Assembly: GCA_030826885.1 (NCBI GenBank)
Contig: JAUUDF010000048.1
Span: 1 to 64,000 of the forward strand
Source of the DNA: Sulfurovum sp.
GTDB lineage: Bacteria; Campylobacterota; Campylobacteria; Campylobacterales; Sulfurovaceae
DNA length: 64,000 nt
Direction of reading: 5' to 3'
How positions within the stretch are numbered: the first letter of the stretch is position 1; each line of letters opens with the position of its first letter. Shown here one piece after another: positions 25,336 through 33,757 of the stretch. The notes under the pieces are model-generated. The model was not told where the DNA came from and searched no databases. It saw only the letters and a program-made list of their open reading frames with translations. The translations under genes were made by a program, and so were the position numbers.

Positions 25336-26517
25336 ATGTCTACACATAAAACACTCTACATCGATACCGAGGCACTCTCCACCCTTGCACTGGTACAGGC
25401 AGGGCTCATTGCTCCCGTAACTGGCCTCATGAATGAATCTGAGGCAAGAGAGGTCGACCGGACACAAATGTACAAAGGGGTTCCTTTTCCTTTTGCATTT
25501 GTCCTTGCTCCCAAAGGTGAGAAAAACAGAAAAGTGCTTGAATCTCTCCAAAAAGGAGAAACGGTCTATCTGCTCAACGAAGACAAAAAAGTGGGTGAAC
25601 TGACTGTGGAAGAGACATTTCACATCGACCCGAAACAGCGTCTGTATAATATATACGGCACCTCCGATCCTTCCCACCCTGGTGTCAAAAATACCATATC
25701 CAGGCTGGGAGAAATAGCCGTTTCTGGTCCCTATAGGGTCGAATATCCGCTCATCGAAGACAACATCAACCGTATAAACCAGATGATCACCCGTACCGGC
25801 GCAAAATTCGTCACCTCCATGATGATCGCTGCCAATCCGCTCAACCGTGCCCATGAACGAATGATCAGACAGGCGATCAGCGATGCCGATCTGCTGGTCA
25901 TTTTCCTTCGAAAACCTTTCACCAACGAAGGACTGCGATACGACATCCGCTACAATGCGCTCAACCGTTTCATTGACAACTTCATTCCGCGAAACAAAGT
26001 CATTATCATTCCGTTTGAGAATACTTACATCTTCGCGGGCTACAATGAACTCATTCTCGATGCACTTCTAGCGAAGAACTACGGATGTCATCAGCTTGTC
26101 GTCGGCAAGAACCATGGCGGTCTGGGGCTCTACTATGACCAGAACCGTCTCAACTCCGTCTTCGACCATTGCAAAGATATTGACATTCACATCAAAACAG
26201 TCGATGAATATGTCTACTGCGATACCTGTAAAACGCTTGTGAGTACCCAAACCTGCCCACATGGACAGCATCACCATGTCCACTACCACAGCGAGTCGAT
26301 CATGAAGCTGATCCAGAGCGGTCTCATGCCGCCGCCAATTCTGGTACGCAAAGAGGTTTCGGCGAGCATTCTCGCCTCACTCTTTCCCGACCGTTTCGAG
26401 AACCTGCAGCAGATGCACTACTCTCTGATGCCCGGTTCCGGACTGCTTGAGCAGCAGAGCGAGGAGCAGTTCTACCTCAAACTCGTCGAACTCTATCAAA
26501 CCTCATCACTGACATAG
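25336..26517 (+). CDS. sat: Sulfate adenylyltransferase-like protein with altered active site
   Basis: At 393 residues it has the PF01747 ATP sulfurylase fold: N-terminal PUA-like domain, catalytic domain and the zinc site CDTCK plus TCPHGQHHHVHYHSES. Key residues differ. The canonical QxRN sulfate/ATP motif reads IAAN here (MMIAANPLNRAHER), and the first His of H-x-x-H is Asn. The VVGKNHGGLG loop is close to the usual VGRDHAG. It may therefore be slow, reversed toward ATP formation from APS, or repurposed. It lies in the same position as Cj1609 in Campylobacter. No APS reductase, PAPS reductase or sulfate transporter is in the window. It begins 15 bases after the regulator stop. Confidence 0.8.
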   Translation: MSTHKTLYIDTEALSTLALVQAGLIAPVTGLMNESEAREVDRTQMYKGVPFPFAFVLAPKGEKNRKVLESLQKGETVYLLNEDKKVGELTVEETFHIDPKQRLYNIYGTSDPSHPGVKNTISRLGEIAVSGPYRVEYPLIEDNINRINQMITRTGAKFVTSMMIAANPLNRAHERMIRQAISDADLLVIFLRKPFTNEGLRYDIRYNALNRFIDNFIPRNKVIIIPFENTYIFAGYNELILDALLAKNYGCHQLVVGKNHGGLGLYYDQNRLNSVFDHCKDIDIHIKTVDEYVYCDTCKTLVSTQTCPHGQHHHVHYHSESIMKLIQSGLMPPPILVRKEVSASILASLFPDRFENLQQMHYSLMPGSGLLEQQSEEQFYLKLVELYQTSSLT

Positions 26518-26525
26518 GAGCCTGC

Positions 26526-27005
26526 ATGCAAGATATATTCGTCACACTTTTTGGCATCGGAAAACAGAAGCATGCTTCTCTTATGGCATCTGCACTGGCG
26601 CTCCCACTGGCCTTTTTGATACTGCGCTATTTTGGTATGGAAACACTCTTTATGGTCACTCTCGCAGTGAGTATCATCGGGGTATTTGAAGCCAACAAGT
26701 ATCTTTCGCAAACAAATATAGATAAAGAGGAGGTCGTCATCGACGATGTGGCAGGCACCTTCATGAGCATTATGATCATTCTGCCCACCGCTACGGCGCT
26801 TCCTTTCTCTTACGCACCAATCGCAGGCATGGTACTTGCCTTTTTGACATACACTCTCTTTGCCCTCTGGAAACCCTCAACTATCGGATGGATGTACCGT
26901 GAGCTTCGTGGCGGTCTGGGAATCATCCTCAGCAGCATACTTGCCGGTATCGCAGGCGGTTTGCTGGGTGTCGTCATTCTGATGAGCATAGGCAAACTCC
27001 TCTAA
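26526..27005 (+). CDS. pgpA: Phosphatidylglycerophosphatase A
   Basis: A 159-residue inner-membrane protein of the PgpA family, which dephosphorylates phosphatidylglycerol phosphate in phospholipid synthesis. It has three or four membrane helices and the family acidic motif, here EEVVIDDVAGTFMSI (usual DEVVGT). The place at the end of the ispDF-regulator-sat run is conserved in Campylobacterota. Start 8 bases after sat, with AGGAGCC ahead. Its last 129 bases are overlapped on the opposite strand by the end of a minus-strand gene. Confidence 0.88.
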   Translation: MQDIFVTLFGIGKQKHASLMASALALPLAFLILRYFGMETLFMVTLAVSIIGVFEANKYLSQTNIDKEEVVIDDVAGTFMSIMIILPTATALPFSYAPIAGMVLAFLTYTLFALWKPSTIGWMYRELRGGLGIILSSILAGIAGGLLGVVILMSIGKLL

Positions 27006-27284
27006 CACCTCTTCGTCTTTTACATTTGAGCTCTTTTGAAAGGCACTGGGTCTTGCCCTGTGTGAAAATTTGACGATCGCCGCACTCAGTACGGCACCTC
27101 CGGGAACAATCCACACCATGCCAAGCCCTGCCATTTTGCAAATATCGGCTACCTGTGCACCCGCTTTGCGGTACTCCCTTCGCCATAAAAGGAGTGGGAT
27201 CTCTTTCGTCTCCCGCCACTCTACCGCCATCCCTCTGCCGATAAAACGGACAAATACGCGGAAACTGCGAAAGCGTCGCCTCAT
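26877..27284 (-). CDS. Small protein of the DUF2868-GTPase operon, antisense to pgpA
   Basis: A 135-residue frame whose ATG overlaps the GTPase stop as ATGA, so it is probably translated by coupling. The first 95 residues look like a real protein: a basic start, a helix with REYRKAGAQVADICK, and MVWIVPGGAVLS leading to ARPSAFQK, which recalls the membrane/LETM1-like signature of a hydrophobic PGG segment and PSAF. The last 40 residues lie antisense to pgpA and are low in structure. The true stop may have moved by mutation, producing the 129-base convergent overlap. Function not known. Confidence 0.55.
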   Translation of the reverse strand: MRRRFRSFRVFVRFIGRGMAVEWRETKEIPLLLWRREYRKAGAQVADICKMAGLGMVWIVPGGAVLSAAIVKFSHRARPSAFQKSSNVKDEEVLEEFAYAHQNDDTQQTACDTGKYAAEDDSQTATKLTVHPSDS

Positions 27285-28690
27285 AGCTCTTCCATAAGCT
27301 TTTTCAGTATCTTCTCTATCAGCGCCTCATAGGATTTGAGCATTTCATCGTCCATCCCTTTACCGGAACGCCACTGTTTATGGTACTTTTCAAGTGATTT
27401 TTGCACCTTCTCATCCAGCCATCGCTCTTTGAAAGTGCTGTCCATCGCTATGGTAAGGGAATCACGTTTGGCATGGGAGCGTGCTGCAACCATCACTGTA
27501 TAGTAGAGTATGCGTCCAAGCAGAATATAGGGAAAATTGCGGTTCTGCATAGGGCCCATCTCCAGATAACGCTTCCCCAGACGTTTGCCCAGCAACTTGA
27601 CCTCGGAGAGTTCATCAAATGCTACATACGCCCCTACACCGCCGACCACCGCACCTATGGCTCCGCCAAGCAGAAAGGTCGCCCCTCCAAAAAGCAGGTC
27701 GACTCCTGCACCGGTAACAGCACCGGTTGTCGCGCCGCTAATGAGCAGTTCCTTTCGTGTCAATCCAAAAACCGAAGCACTCTCCTCAGAAAAAAGATCC
27801 ATCTGCTCAAACCCCATAGGAGTGATCTCTGCATGAAGATGTTCATGGTGCCATATGCGTTCTATCTCTGCCTGCGTTGTGCGCTCTTCTGTACGAAGAT
27901 AGGCTTTATAACGCTCTTTCAGACGCGCTTTGTCATCTTCATTTGCATTCTCCGATGCAAGTGCCAAACGCTCAACATGGCTGAGTGCCTGATGCATCAG
28001 CCGGGTAATGGCAGCAGCGCTTCGCTCCAGCATCTGCTCACGATAGTGCAGAAAGAATTCGATGGATGCCTTCACCTGTACTGTCCACTCTTCTCTTAGT
28101 TGCGCCATACTTTCAAGTATGGCGATCTGCTGATGCATATCGGTTTGCATCGGGTTATAGGTACGGATAATCTGAAAATAGCCGCCAAGTGCGCGTTTCC
28201 ATTCCGCCGAATAGTCCTCTTTGTCAATATGATTTATCAGCGCCATCGAAGGCTGGCCCGTCCAGCGAAGGATCTCCATCTCCGCCTCGCACTCCTCTCC
28301 GTAAGGCTTGGAAGCATCGACTACGTAGATGATTCCCGCCCCCTCCATAATGGGTGTAAGCAGTTCCACTTCATCATGAAACCTTGAGTCGTCTCTGTGT
28401 GTGTTTAGAAATGCCTGCACTACCTCATGACGTCTGTCAGCACTCACATCATGCGACTTCAACCAAGCCAGTACTTGACGTGCACGCTGAAATCCTGGAG
28501 TGTCGTACAGTTCGTAGATGATCTTCCCGTCCACTTTCAACGGATAGCTCTGCCGTCTGTATGTCGTACCCGGTATATTCGAGACCGCGATGGAGTCATC
28601 CATCGCCAAAGATGAGACAATGGCACTTTTGCCTTTATTGGGGTGTCCTACGACGGCAAATACGGGGTGTTTGGTCTCTGTCTGTTTCAT
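27281..28690 (-). CDS. DUF3482 membrane-associated GTPase
   Basis: The protein of about 470 residues starts with an Era/TrmE-like G domain: G1 GHPNKGKSA, G2 NIPGTTYR, G3 DTPGF and G4 NHID. The C-terminal DUF3482 part has a long glycine-rich hydrophobic stretch (about residues 315-355) suggesting membrane insertion, and a helical end. DUF3482 GTPases are almost always encoded beside DUF2868 membrane proteins, as here, but their job is unknown. The ATG at 28690 overlaps the upstream TGA; another ATG at 28699 is possible. Confidence 0.85.
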   Translation of the reverse strand: MKQTETKHPVFAVVGHPNKGKSAIVSSLAMDDSIAVSNIPGTTYRRQSYPLKVDGKIIYELYDTPGFQRARQVLAWLKSHDVSADRRHEVVQAFLNTHRDDSRFHDEVELLTPIMEGAGIIYVVDASKPYGEECEAEMEILRWTGQPSMALINHIDKEDYSAEWKRALGGYFQIIRTYNPMQTDMHQQIAILESMAQLREEWTVQVKASIEFFLHYREQMLERSAAAITRLMHQALSHVERLALASENANEDDKARLKERYKAYLRTEERTTQAEIERIWHHEHLHAEITPMGFEQMDLFSEESASVFGLTRKELLISGATTGAVTGAGVDLLFGGATFLLGGAIGAVVGGVGAYVAFDELSEVKLLGKRLGKRYLEMGPMQNRNFPYILLGRILYYTVMVAARSHAKRDSLTIAMDSTFKERWLDEKVQKSLEKYHKQWRSGKGMDDEMLKSYEALIEKILKKLMEEL

Positions 28691-30063
28691 GTTATCCATA
28701 CTTTCGAAAGGTCAGCTTTTGCGATCATATCTGTCCATACGGCCTGGTCACTCTCTTTGGGTTTGTACTCCGTATGCTCTGTGCCTACAGGTACCACCGT
28801 CACCGATTCAGCCTGTCGGCTCAACGCTTCAAGGTAATCCATCAGATCCATTGTCGGCGGCTCCCATGCTTTGACAAACAGCAGCACCTCTCCGCTGCTC
28901 TGTGCGACAATATGCTGATCCTCCTCAAGCGTGTTGTTGCCGCCAACCTCTACACAGACCGGCGCACTTACCTCCATCACCTCACACAGCAGTGAAAGCT
29001 GCTGCGAAGGAATCGCCCACCCCTGTATGACATCGTAATGCAGCTTCAGTGCCTCCTGTATGCGTCCATACCCTTTTTTGACAACATCACCCCGTTGTGT
29101 TTTCTCCATAGAAGATGTCGTAATAAACGGTTCGGTCATATCACGCAGCAGTTCCTCAGCTCCTTCAAGTGCCAGTGTCGCCTTTTTAAGTGCCCTTTTA
29201 AGTCCCCATGTAGCAAGCAGGTAAAAGAGTGCGCGCAGCAGCACCGCATAGAAGAGTGTTGCCATGGCAAGAAACTTCCACCAGGCACCAAGAGCTGCAG
29301 CATGCTCTATCATCTCTTTGCTCAGCGTACCGCCAAGGCGGTAGTATTGGCTCTGCTCTACCAGTTCCAGACTCGGCACGGCAGTAGGCAGCCAGCTTCG
29401 CCACGGCAAGGCGACAAATTCGAGAAAGCGGTGAAAGGCAGCTGCATCTATCTGCAGCGTCGTACTCCAGGCAAATGCCACATCTCGCGTCGCGACCACC
29501 CCCAGAAGTGCCAGCAGTAGTCCTACGGAAAAGGCAAGGGCAAGCAGCTGTGAGCGCTGAATGACTATCCAGTTAAGGAGCATCGGATTGATCTCCACCT
29601 GTGTTAGAAGGTCCTCTTTTTTGGTAAAAAAGAGAGCCATCCGTTCCATCAAGTATGCAGGAGAGAGATGCACCAGCGTATTGCGTGCACGCTTAGCTCG
29701 CAGCATGGAAAGCAGTGCCAGCGTCATCGTCACAAGAGGCAGCAGTACCACCAACGCCAGAAAATAGATGAGATTGACCGGTGCATGCCCATTGTAGCTA
29801 AGCAGTCCAATGCCCGAAAAGATACCGGTGACAAATGCCAGCAGCGTCAGCCAGAGTGTGGTATGGTAAAGCAGATGCGCCACCTTCTCCCCTGCCTGTT
29901 CAGTCTGACGGGTACGCATTTTCTCATCGACCCATGCTTTGAGCAAAGAGAGCGGACGGGATGTAAGCGCTTCGTGTGCCAATCCGAATGTACGCCGCTC
30001 CTGCCGTGTGGAAAGATCCCCCTTAAGCAGTGTATAGAGGTCGATGTAATCTTTTAGATGCAT
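28687..30063 (-). CDS. DUF2868 integral membrane protein
   Basis: A 458-residue protein with about four membrane helices (near residues 68-90, 97-120, 165-190 and 262-285) and a C-terminal soluble domain containing EVLLFVKAWEPPTMDLMDY and a glutamate-rich nucleotide-like stretch. It matches DUF2868, the standing partner of the DUF3482 GTPase encoded next. The pair probably forms a membrane complex, possibly for envelope stress or ion control, but this has not been shown as far as I know. A TATAAT lies about 50 bases upstream. Confidence 0.82.
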   Translation of the reverse strand: MHLKDYIDLYTLLKGDLSTRQERRTFGLAHEALTSRPLSLLKAWVDEKMRTRQTEQAGEKVAHLLYHTTLWLTLLAFVTGIFSGIGLLSYNGHAPVNLIYFLALVVLLPLVTMTLALLSMLRAKRARNTLVHLSPAYLMERMALFFTKKEDLLTQVEINPMLLNWIVIQRSQLLALAFSVGLLLALLGVVATRDVAFAWSTTLQIDAAAFHRFLEFVALPWRSWLPTAVPSLELVEQSQYYRLGGTLSKEMIEHAAALGAWWKFLAMATLFYAVLLRALFYLLATWGLKRALKKATLALEGAEELLRDMTEPFITTSSMEKTQRGDVVKKGYGRIQEALKLHYDVIQGWAIPSQQLSLLCEVMEVSAPVCVEVGGNNTLEEDQHIVAQSSGEVLLFVKAWEPPTMDLMDYLEALSRQAESVTVVPVGTEHTEYKPKESDQAVWTDMIAKADLSKVWIT

Positions 30064-30110
30064 AATAGTCGCTTACCTTCTTCATCCCGGTGTATTGTAG
30101 TGTTAGAGAT

Positions 30111-30119
30111 ATTATACAG
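30111..30119 (-). promoter_or_regulatory. -10 box for DUF2868-GTPase operon
   Basis: On the minus strand CTG-TATAAT lies 48 bases upstream of the DUF2868 start, giving a leader of about 40 bases. Confidence 0.45.
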
Positions 30120-30226
30120 TGTGAGGGTTAATTTTCGATTTTTGCAGTCGATTCACGTAACTGCGGGAATCCACGCCTCTGACGTAAAACCCCACGAGGC
30201 AGCAGAAGTTATTGGTGTATGTAGTC

Positions 30227-31507
30227 CTATGCTTCCGCTTCGTCCGGGCAGCCGTAGATGAGACAGCGGAGTTCTTCACGGTATGCATCGTAATCAAACG
30301 CTTTTACGCGCGCAACCCCTTCCTCTACCGCTTTTTTCGCTACGGCAGAAGCAACCCATATCAATGCTTCCTTGTTAAACGGCAGCGGGATGATATGCTC
30401 TTTGCCATACGCGATGTCCTCATTGTGGTACGCCGCTTTGACATAGTAGGGTACCGGCTCTTTGGCCAGTGCCGCCAATGCCTCTGCCGCCGCCATTTTC
30501 ATCCCTTCGGTGATCTTTCGTGCACGCACATCGAGCGCTCCTCTGAAAATAAACGGGAACCCCAGAACATTGTTCGTCTGGTTGGGGTAGTCTGAACGCC
30601 CTGTGGCGATAATGGCATCTTTGCGTACCTCCATGACCTCTTCAGGCAAAATCTCGGGTACAGGGTTTGCCAGCGCGAAAATGACGGGTTCGGGTGCCAT
30701 TTTGGCAACCATCTCTTTGCTCAATGCACCCGCAACGGAGAGACCAAGGAACATGTCGGCACCCTCAATGGCCTCCTCCAGTGTTTTTGCATCAGTCTCT
30801 ACGGCAAACTCCGCCTTGTATTTGTTCAGGTCATCTCTGTGGGTCGATATGACCCCTTTGGAATCACACATGACAATGTTCTTCACACCCAGTGCCTGAT
30901 ACATTTTGGCACAGGAAATTCCCGCGGCGCCTGCACCGTTGACTACAATTTTTATCTCATCGACTTTTTTGCCGGTAAGTTCAAGCACATTTATCAGACC
31001 GGCAGTAGTGATGATCGCCGTACCGTGCTGATCATCATGAAAAACGGGAATATCAAGCTCCTCTTTCAAAATACGCTCGATCTCAAAACATTTGGGTGCT
31101 TTTATATCTTCAAGGTTGATCCCGCCAAATGTCGGCGCGATCGCTTTACATGCAGCGACAATCTCCTCGACCGAATGGACATCGAGTTCGATGTCAAAGG
31201 CATCGACATTGGCGAACTTCTTGAAAAGTACCGACTTTCCTTCCATCACCGGTTTGGAAGCCAATGGCCCTATATCACCAAGACCAAGCACTGCTGTTCC
31301 ATCTGAGACCACACCGACGAGATTGGCTCTATTGGTATATTCAAAGACCAGATTATCGTCTTTTGCAATCTCTTCACAGGGGATCGCAACACCCGGTGTG
31401 TAGGCGAGAGAGAGCTCATATTGAGTTGTACAGGGTTTAGTCAGATCAATACCGATCTTTCCGCCTTTATGGTATTGCAGTGCTTTTTCTCTGGTGATAT
31501 TTGACAT
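30227..31507 (-). CDS. maeB: Malic enzyme (NAD(P)-dependent, MaeB catalytic part)
   Basis: Oxidatively decarboxylates malate to pyruvate, supplying pyruvate and reducing power. The 426-residue protein has the short bacterial form without the C-terminal phosphotransacetylase domain. Visible motifs are the catalytic Tyr region SLAYTPGVA, the metal-binding FHDDQHGTAI block and the dinucleotide fold VVNGAGAAGISCA, followed by NPVPEI and GRSDYPNQTNN. It is monocistronic with its own extended -10 and lies between two unrelated minus-strand operons. Confidence 0.93.
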   Translation of the reverse strand: MSNITREKALQYHKGGKIGIDLTKPCTTQYELSLAYTPGVAIPCEEIAKDDNLVFEYTNRANLVGVVSDGTAVLGLGDIGPLASKPVMEGKSVLFKKFANVDAFDIELDVHSVEEIVAACKAIAPTFGGINLEDIKAPKCFEIERILKEELDIPVFHDDQHGTAIITTAGLINVLELTGKKVDEIKIVVNGAGAAGISCAKMYQALGVKNIVMCDSKGVISTHRDDLNKYKAEFAVETDAKTLEEAIEGADMFLGLSVAGALSKEMVAKMAPEPVIFALANPVPEILPEEVMEVRKDAIIATGRSDYPNQTNNVLGFPFIFRGALDVRARKITEGMKMAAAEALAALAKEPVPYYVKAAYHNEDIAYGKEHIIPLPFNKEALIWVASAVAKKAVEEGVARVKAFDYDAYREELRCLIYGCPDEAEA

Positions 31508-31540
31508 GATTAACCTTTCTAATAAATATGATAGTAAATA

Positions 31541-31549
31541 ATTATAGCA
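31541..31549 (-). promoter_or_regulatory. Extended -10 promoter of malic enzyme gene
   Basis: TGC-TATAAT on the minus strand is a perfect extended -10, with transcription expected to begin about 25 bases upstream of the malic enzyme ATG. Confidence 0.55.
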
Positions 31550-31570
31550 CAGGGGGGTTAATACATGCCA

Positions 31571-32056
31571 TTACACATCTGCCTCTTCTTCAAAACCGCC
31601 TTCGGGAAAATACTCATCGAGAATGACCGGGAAAAGTGCGATCGTTTTTCGTGCTTTTTCAATTTTCGGCGCAAATACCACTTCGCTTGCCGGAAAATCC
31701 CGCATCAGTTCATCATAAATGGCAATTTTCTCTTCCATGTGATTTTTCAGTGCATCAAGCACTGCCGACATCGTCTCCCTGCTTGTCGCATACTTCATCA
31801 GCATTTCGAACATGCGCTTTCTCGGATGGATCGCCATTGACTCACCCGCTTCCATAGCAATATCCTTTATATCCCATCGGGAAACATAAATACCGCTGAC
31901 ATGCGGTGCCACCAGTTTGGCATAAAGCGCCTCCGTATAGGAAGGATAGTCCTTCAGGTCTGCAGCTTCGTCACTCGAGCAGGCTCCATCTACGCACGCT
32001 TCTTCGTTAATGGTAAAATTCTCGAACTCTTTTCTTAGTGCATCCATATCTCTCAT
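31571..32056 (-). CDS. Unrecognised protein of the Mo-oxidoreductase locus (161 aa)
   Basis: A soluble, helical, acidic protein with a short Cys pair near the N-terminus (EACVDGACSS) and no export signal. Its middle part (MAIHPRKRMFEMLMKYATSR) and C-terminus (MEEKIAIYDELMRDFP) are helical, a style seen in cytoplasmic chaperone-like accessory proteins. I do not recognise a family. The ATG comes 3 bases after the previous gene's stop. Placed last in the run with ferredoxin, TorD and molybdoenzyme genes, it may assist enzyme maturation. Confidence 0.6.
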   Translation of the reverse strand: MRDMDALRKEFENFTINEEACVDGACSSDEAADLKDYPSYTEALYAKLVAPHVSGIYVSRWDIKDIAMEAGESMAIHPRKRMFEMLMKYATSRETMSAVLDALKNHMEEKIAIYDELMRDFPASEVVFAPKIEKARKTIALFPVILDEYFPEGGFEEEADV

Positions 32057-32059
32057 ATG

Positions 32060-32542
32060 CTACTCCTTGTTATTTTCTGCGATCAGATGCGGTATGGCAT
32101 CTACGTCAATATCGGCACCAAACCACCGGTTGGCAATCAGCATCATTTTGGTAACGAAAAGTATCTGGTCATCCAGAAACTCCGGCTTCTCAAAAAGGGC
32201 TTTGGCATCGTCATCGAAACAGAAACCGTGTACTTTGCCCGCTTCAATCTCCACAAAATCTATACGCCCTTCTCTTCTGGCTGTTTCGTCAAGCGTGTCA
32301 CAATACGCCAGAGCCTTTTGTGCGAACTCCCGTTCAACCATCATCTTGTCGACCTTCGACTGCCCCACACTGCTCATGGTGAACTCAAAGTGCTCATCGG
32401 AAATATTTAGCGCAATCGCTGTTGCGTTGATGCCCTGTGCTTTGAGTATTTTGTTAAAGTAACGTCTTGTATAACCTGTCTGGGCATTGTATCCAAGAAT
32501 CGTACAGAGTCGGGTATCGGGTTTTATCTCATGTGGTTTCAT
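32060..32542 (-). CDS. Unrecognised protein of the Mo-oxidoreductase locus (160 aa)
   Basis: A soluble protein that begins with CTILGYNAQTGYTRRYFNKI and continues GINATAIALNI, a pattern reminiscent of the substrate-binding N-terminal half of shikimate dehydrogenase, though the nucleotide-binding half is absent and catalytic Lys/Asp residues are not clear. It could be a recruited or degenerate domain, or the likeness may be chance. AAAGGAG lies at a good distance from the ATG. A hairpin at 32556-32582 sits just upstream of that site. Confidence 0.55.
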   Translation of the reverse strand: MKPHEIKPDTRLCTILGYNAQTGYTRRYFNKILKAQGINATAIALNISDEHFEFTMSSVGQSKVDKMMVEREFAQKALAYCDTLDETARREGRIDFVEIEAGKVHGFCFDDDAKALFEKPEFLDDQILFVTKMMLIANRWFGADIDVDAIPHLIAENNKE

Positions 32543-32555
32543 CTATTCTTTCTCC

Positions 32556-32582
32556 TTTCTGCAAAGCAGAGCTTCGCAGAAA
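32556..32582 (-). other. Intercistronic hairpin
   Basis: TTTCTGC at 32556-32562 and GCAGAAA at 32576-32582 form a 7-bp stem beside the ribosome site of the 32060-32542 gene. It could act in RNA processing or translational control. Confidence 0.3.
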
Positions 32583-32641
32583 TTCCTCTCACTAAAGCTT
32601 CGCCTGTCGGCTCAGAAAAATCCCAACAAAGGCTTTTCTTT

Positions 32642-33754
32642 TCACGCTTCATTGCTGCTTCCCATTTTTTTGGCGTTTTCATGCAAGAACATCGCTTCTT
32701 CTTCTTCGACTATGCATCGGGGACACATTGTGGCGCCTTCAAAAGAGGTAAAGTAGTTTCCGCATTCGTCACAGCGTCTGACATTGAACGTTGCCAGGGT
32801 ACGCTGCGTCGGCTCAAAAAACTCTTTGACTTCAAATCCCGGCTGCAGCTGTATAGCATCGGGTTCACAGACATCATGGCAGAGACGGCACTTTACACAC
32901 AGCATTGCATCGAAATGAATCAGCGAGAACTTGCTGTCACTGCTGAGTGCCCCTGTAGGACAAATACGGTAGCATATCTGACAGTTGGTACAGCTCTCTT
33001 CTACAAATTTTTGCGAGACAAAACTGACATCCTCTTCTGCGAGTACTTCATAACGCTCCGGCTTTGGAGTATGCTTGAGCATGGTGAAAAGGATCTTGCG
33101 TTTATCGGGCAGGTGTTTATCTCTGATCTTCTGGGTGATGGACGGGTCTATTTCAAAGTGATGCATCTCATCTGCTTCGACCGCCTGTTCAAACTCCTGT
33201 TTGTGCTTCATCACACCTTTTAGTGAAGCGGTATTACGCAAAAATGCCCGTCTGTCCGCCGCAGCTTCTTCCTCTTCTTCGGATGATGCTTCTGCAACAG
33301 GCTGTGTATTGACTTCAAGCTGCTTCGAAGAGATGCTTGAAAGTACGAAGTTCGCCTCCTCAATGCGTGATACGATCACCCCATACAGATGACTCTGTGG
33401 ATCATAGTCATCCAAATCGAGCACTACCGGCTCCTCACTTGCAAGCGCAAGAGAGATAAGATGTTCAACACTCAACACGGAAAGACATGGAATATTGAGT
33501 TTTCTCGAAATCAGGCGTACCTTGCTGTCAAGGAAACTGAAGAAAAACTCCGTTACGGAAAAATCGCTCAAAGCAAAGGCTTCCGTCGGGCAGGCACCGA
33601 CACAGGCGGCACCTTCTACGCCAAGCCCTTTGGCAAAAACCGGCAGCTGTTCGTCAATACGCACCAGTGAGTTCGTTGCTTCAACACACTTGGTACATTC
33701 GGAAAACTTGCTTGTCGCCCTGATACACAGGGCTGTATCGAAATGGAGTCTCAT
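32642..33754 (-). CDS. Multi-cluster ferredoxin-type protein of the Mo locus
   Basis: A 370-residue cytoplasmic protein with an unusual arrangement: an N-terminal Cys group (CIRATSKFSECTKC, then CVGACP), a long central region with an acidic EEEEEAAADRR segment, then a pair of 4Fe-4S motifs (CTNCQICYRICP and CVKCRLCHDVCEP), and a zinc-ribbon-like end (CDECGNYF with CPRC). It may carry electrons or help insert clusters during enzyme maturation. It follows the TorD gene by 3 bases. No signal peptide, so it is not the periplasmic electron-transfer subunit. Confidence 0.8.
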   Translation of the reverse strand: MRLHFDTALCIRATSKFSECTKCVEATNSLVRIDEQLPVFAKGLGVEGAACVGACPTEAFALSDFSVTEFFFSFLDSKVRLISRKLNIPCLSVLSVEHLISLALASEEPVVLDLDDYDPQSHLYGVIVSRIEEANFVLSSISSKQLEVNTQPVAEASSEEEEEAAADRRAFLRNTASLKGVMKHKQEFEQAVEADEMHHFEIDPSITQKIRDKHLPDKRKILFTMLKHTPKPERYEVLAEEDVSFVSQKFVEESCTNCQICYRICPTGALSSDSKFSLIHFDAMLCVKCRLCHDVCEPDAIQLQPGFEVKEFFEPTQRTLATFNVRRCDECGNYFTSFEGATMCPRCIVEEEEAMFLHENAKKMGSSNEA

Positions 33755-33757
33755 GGT

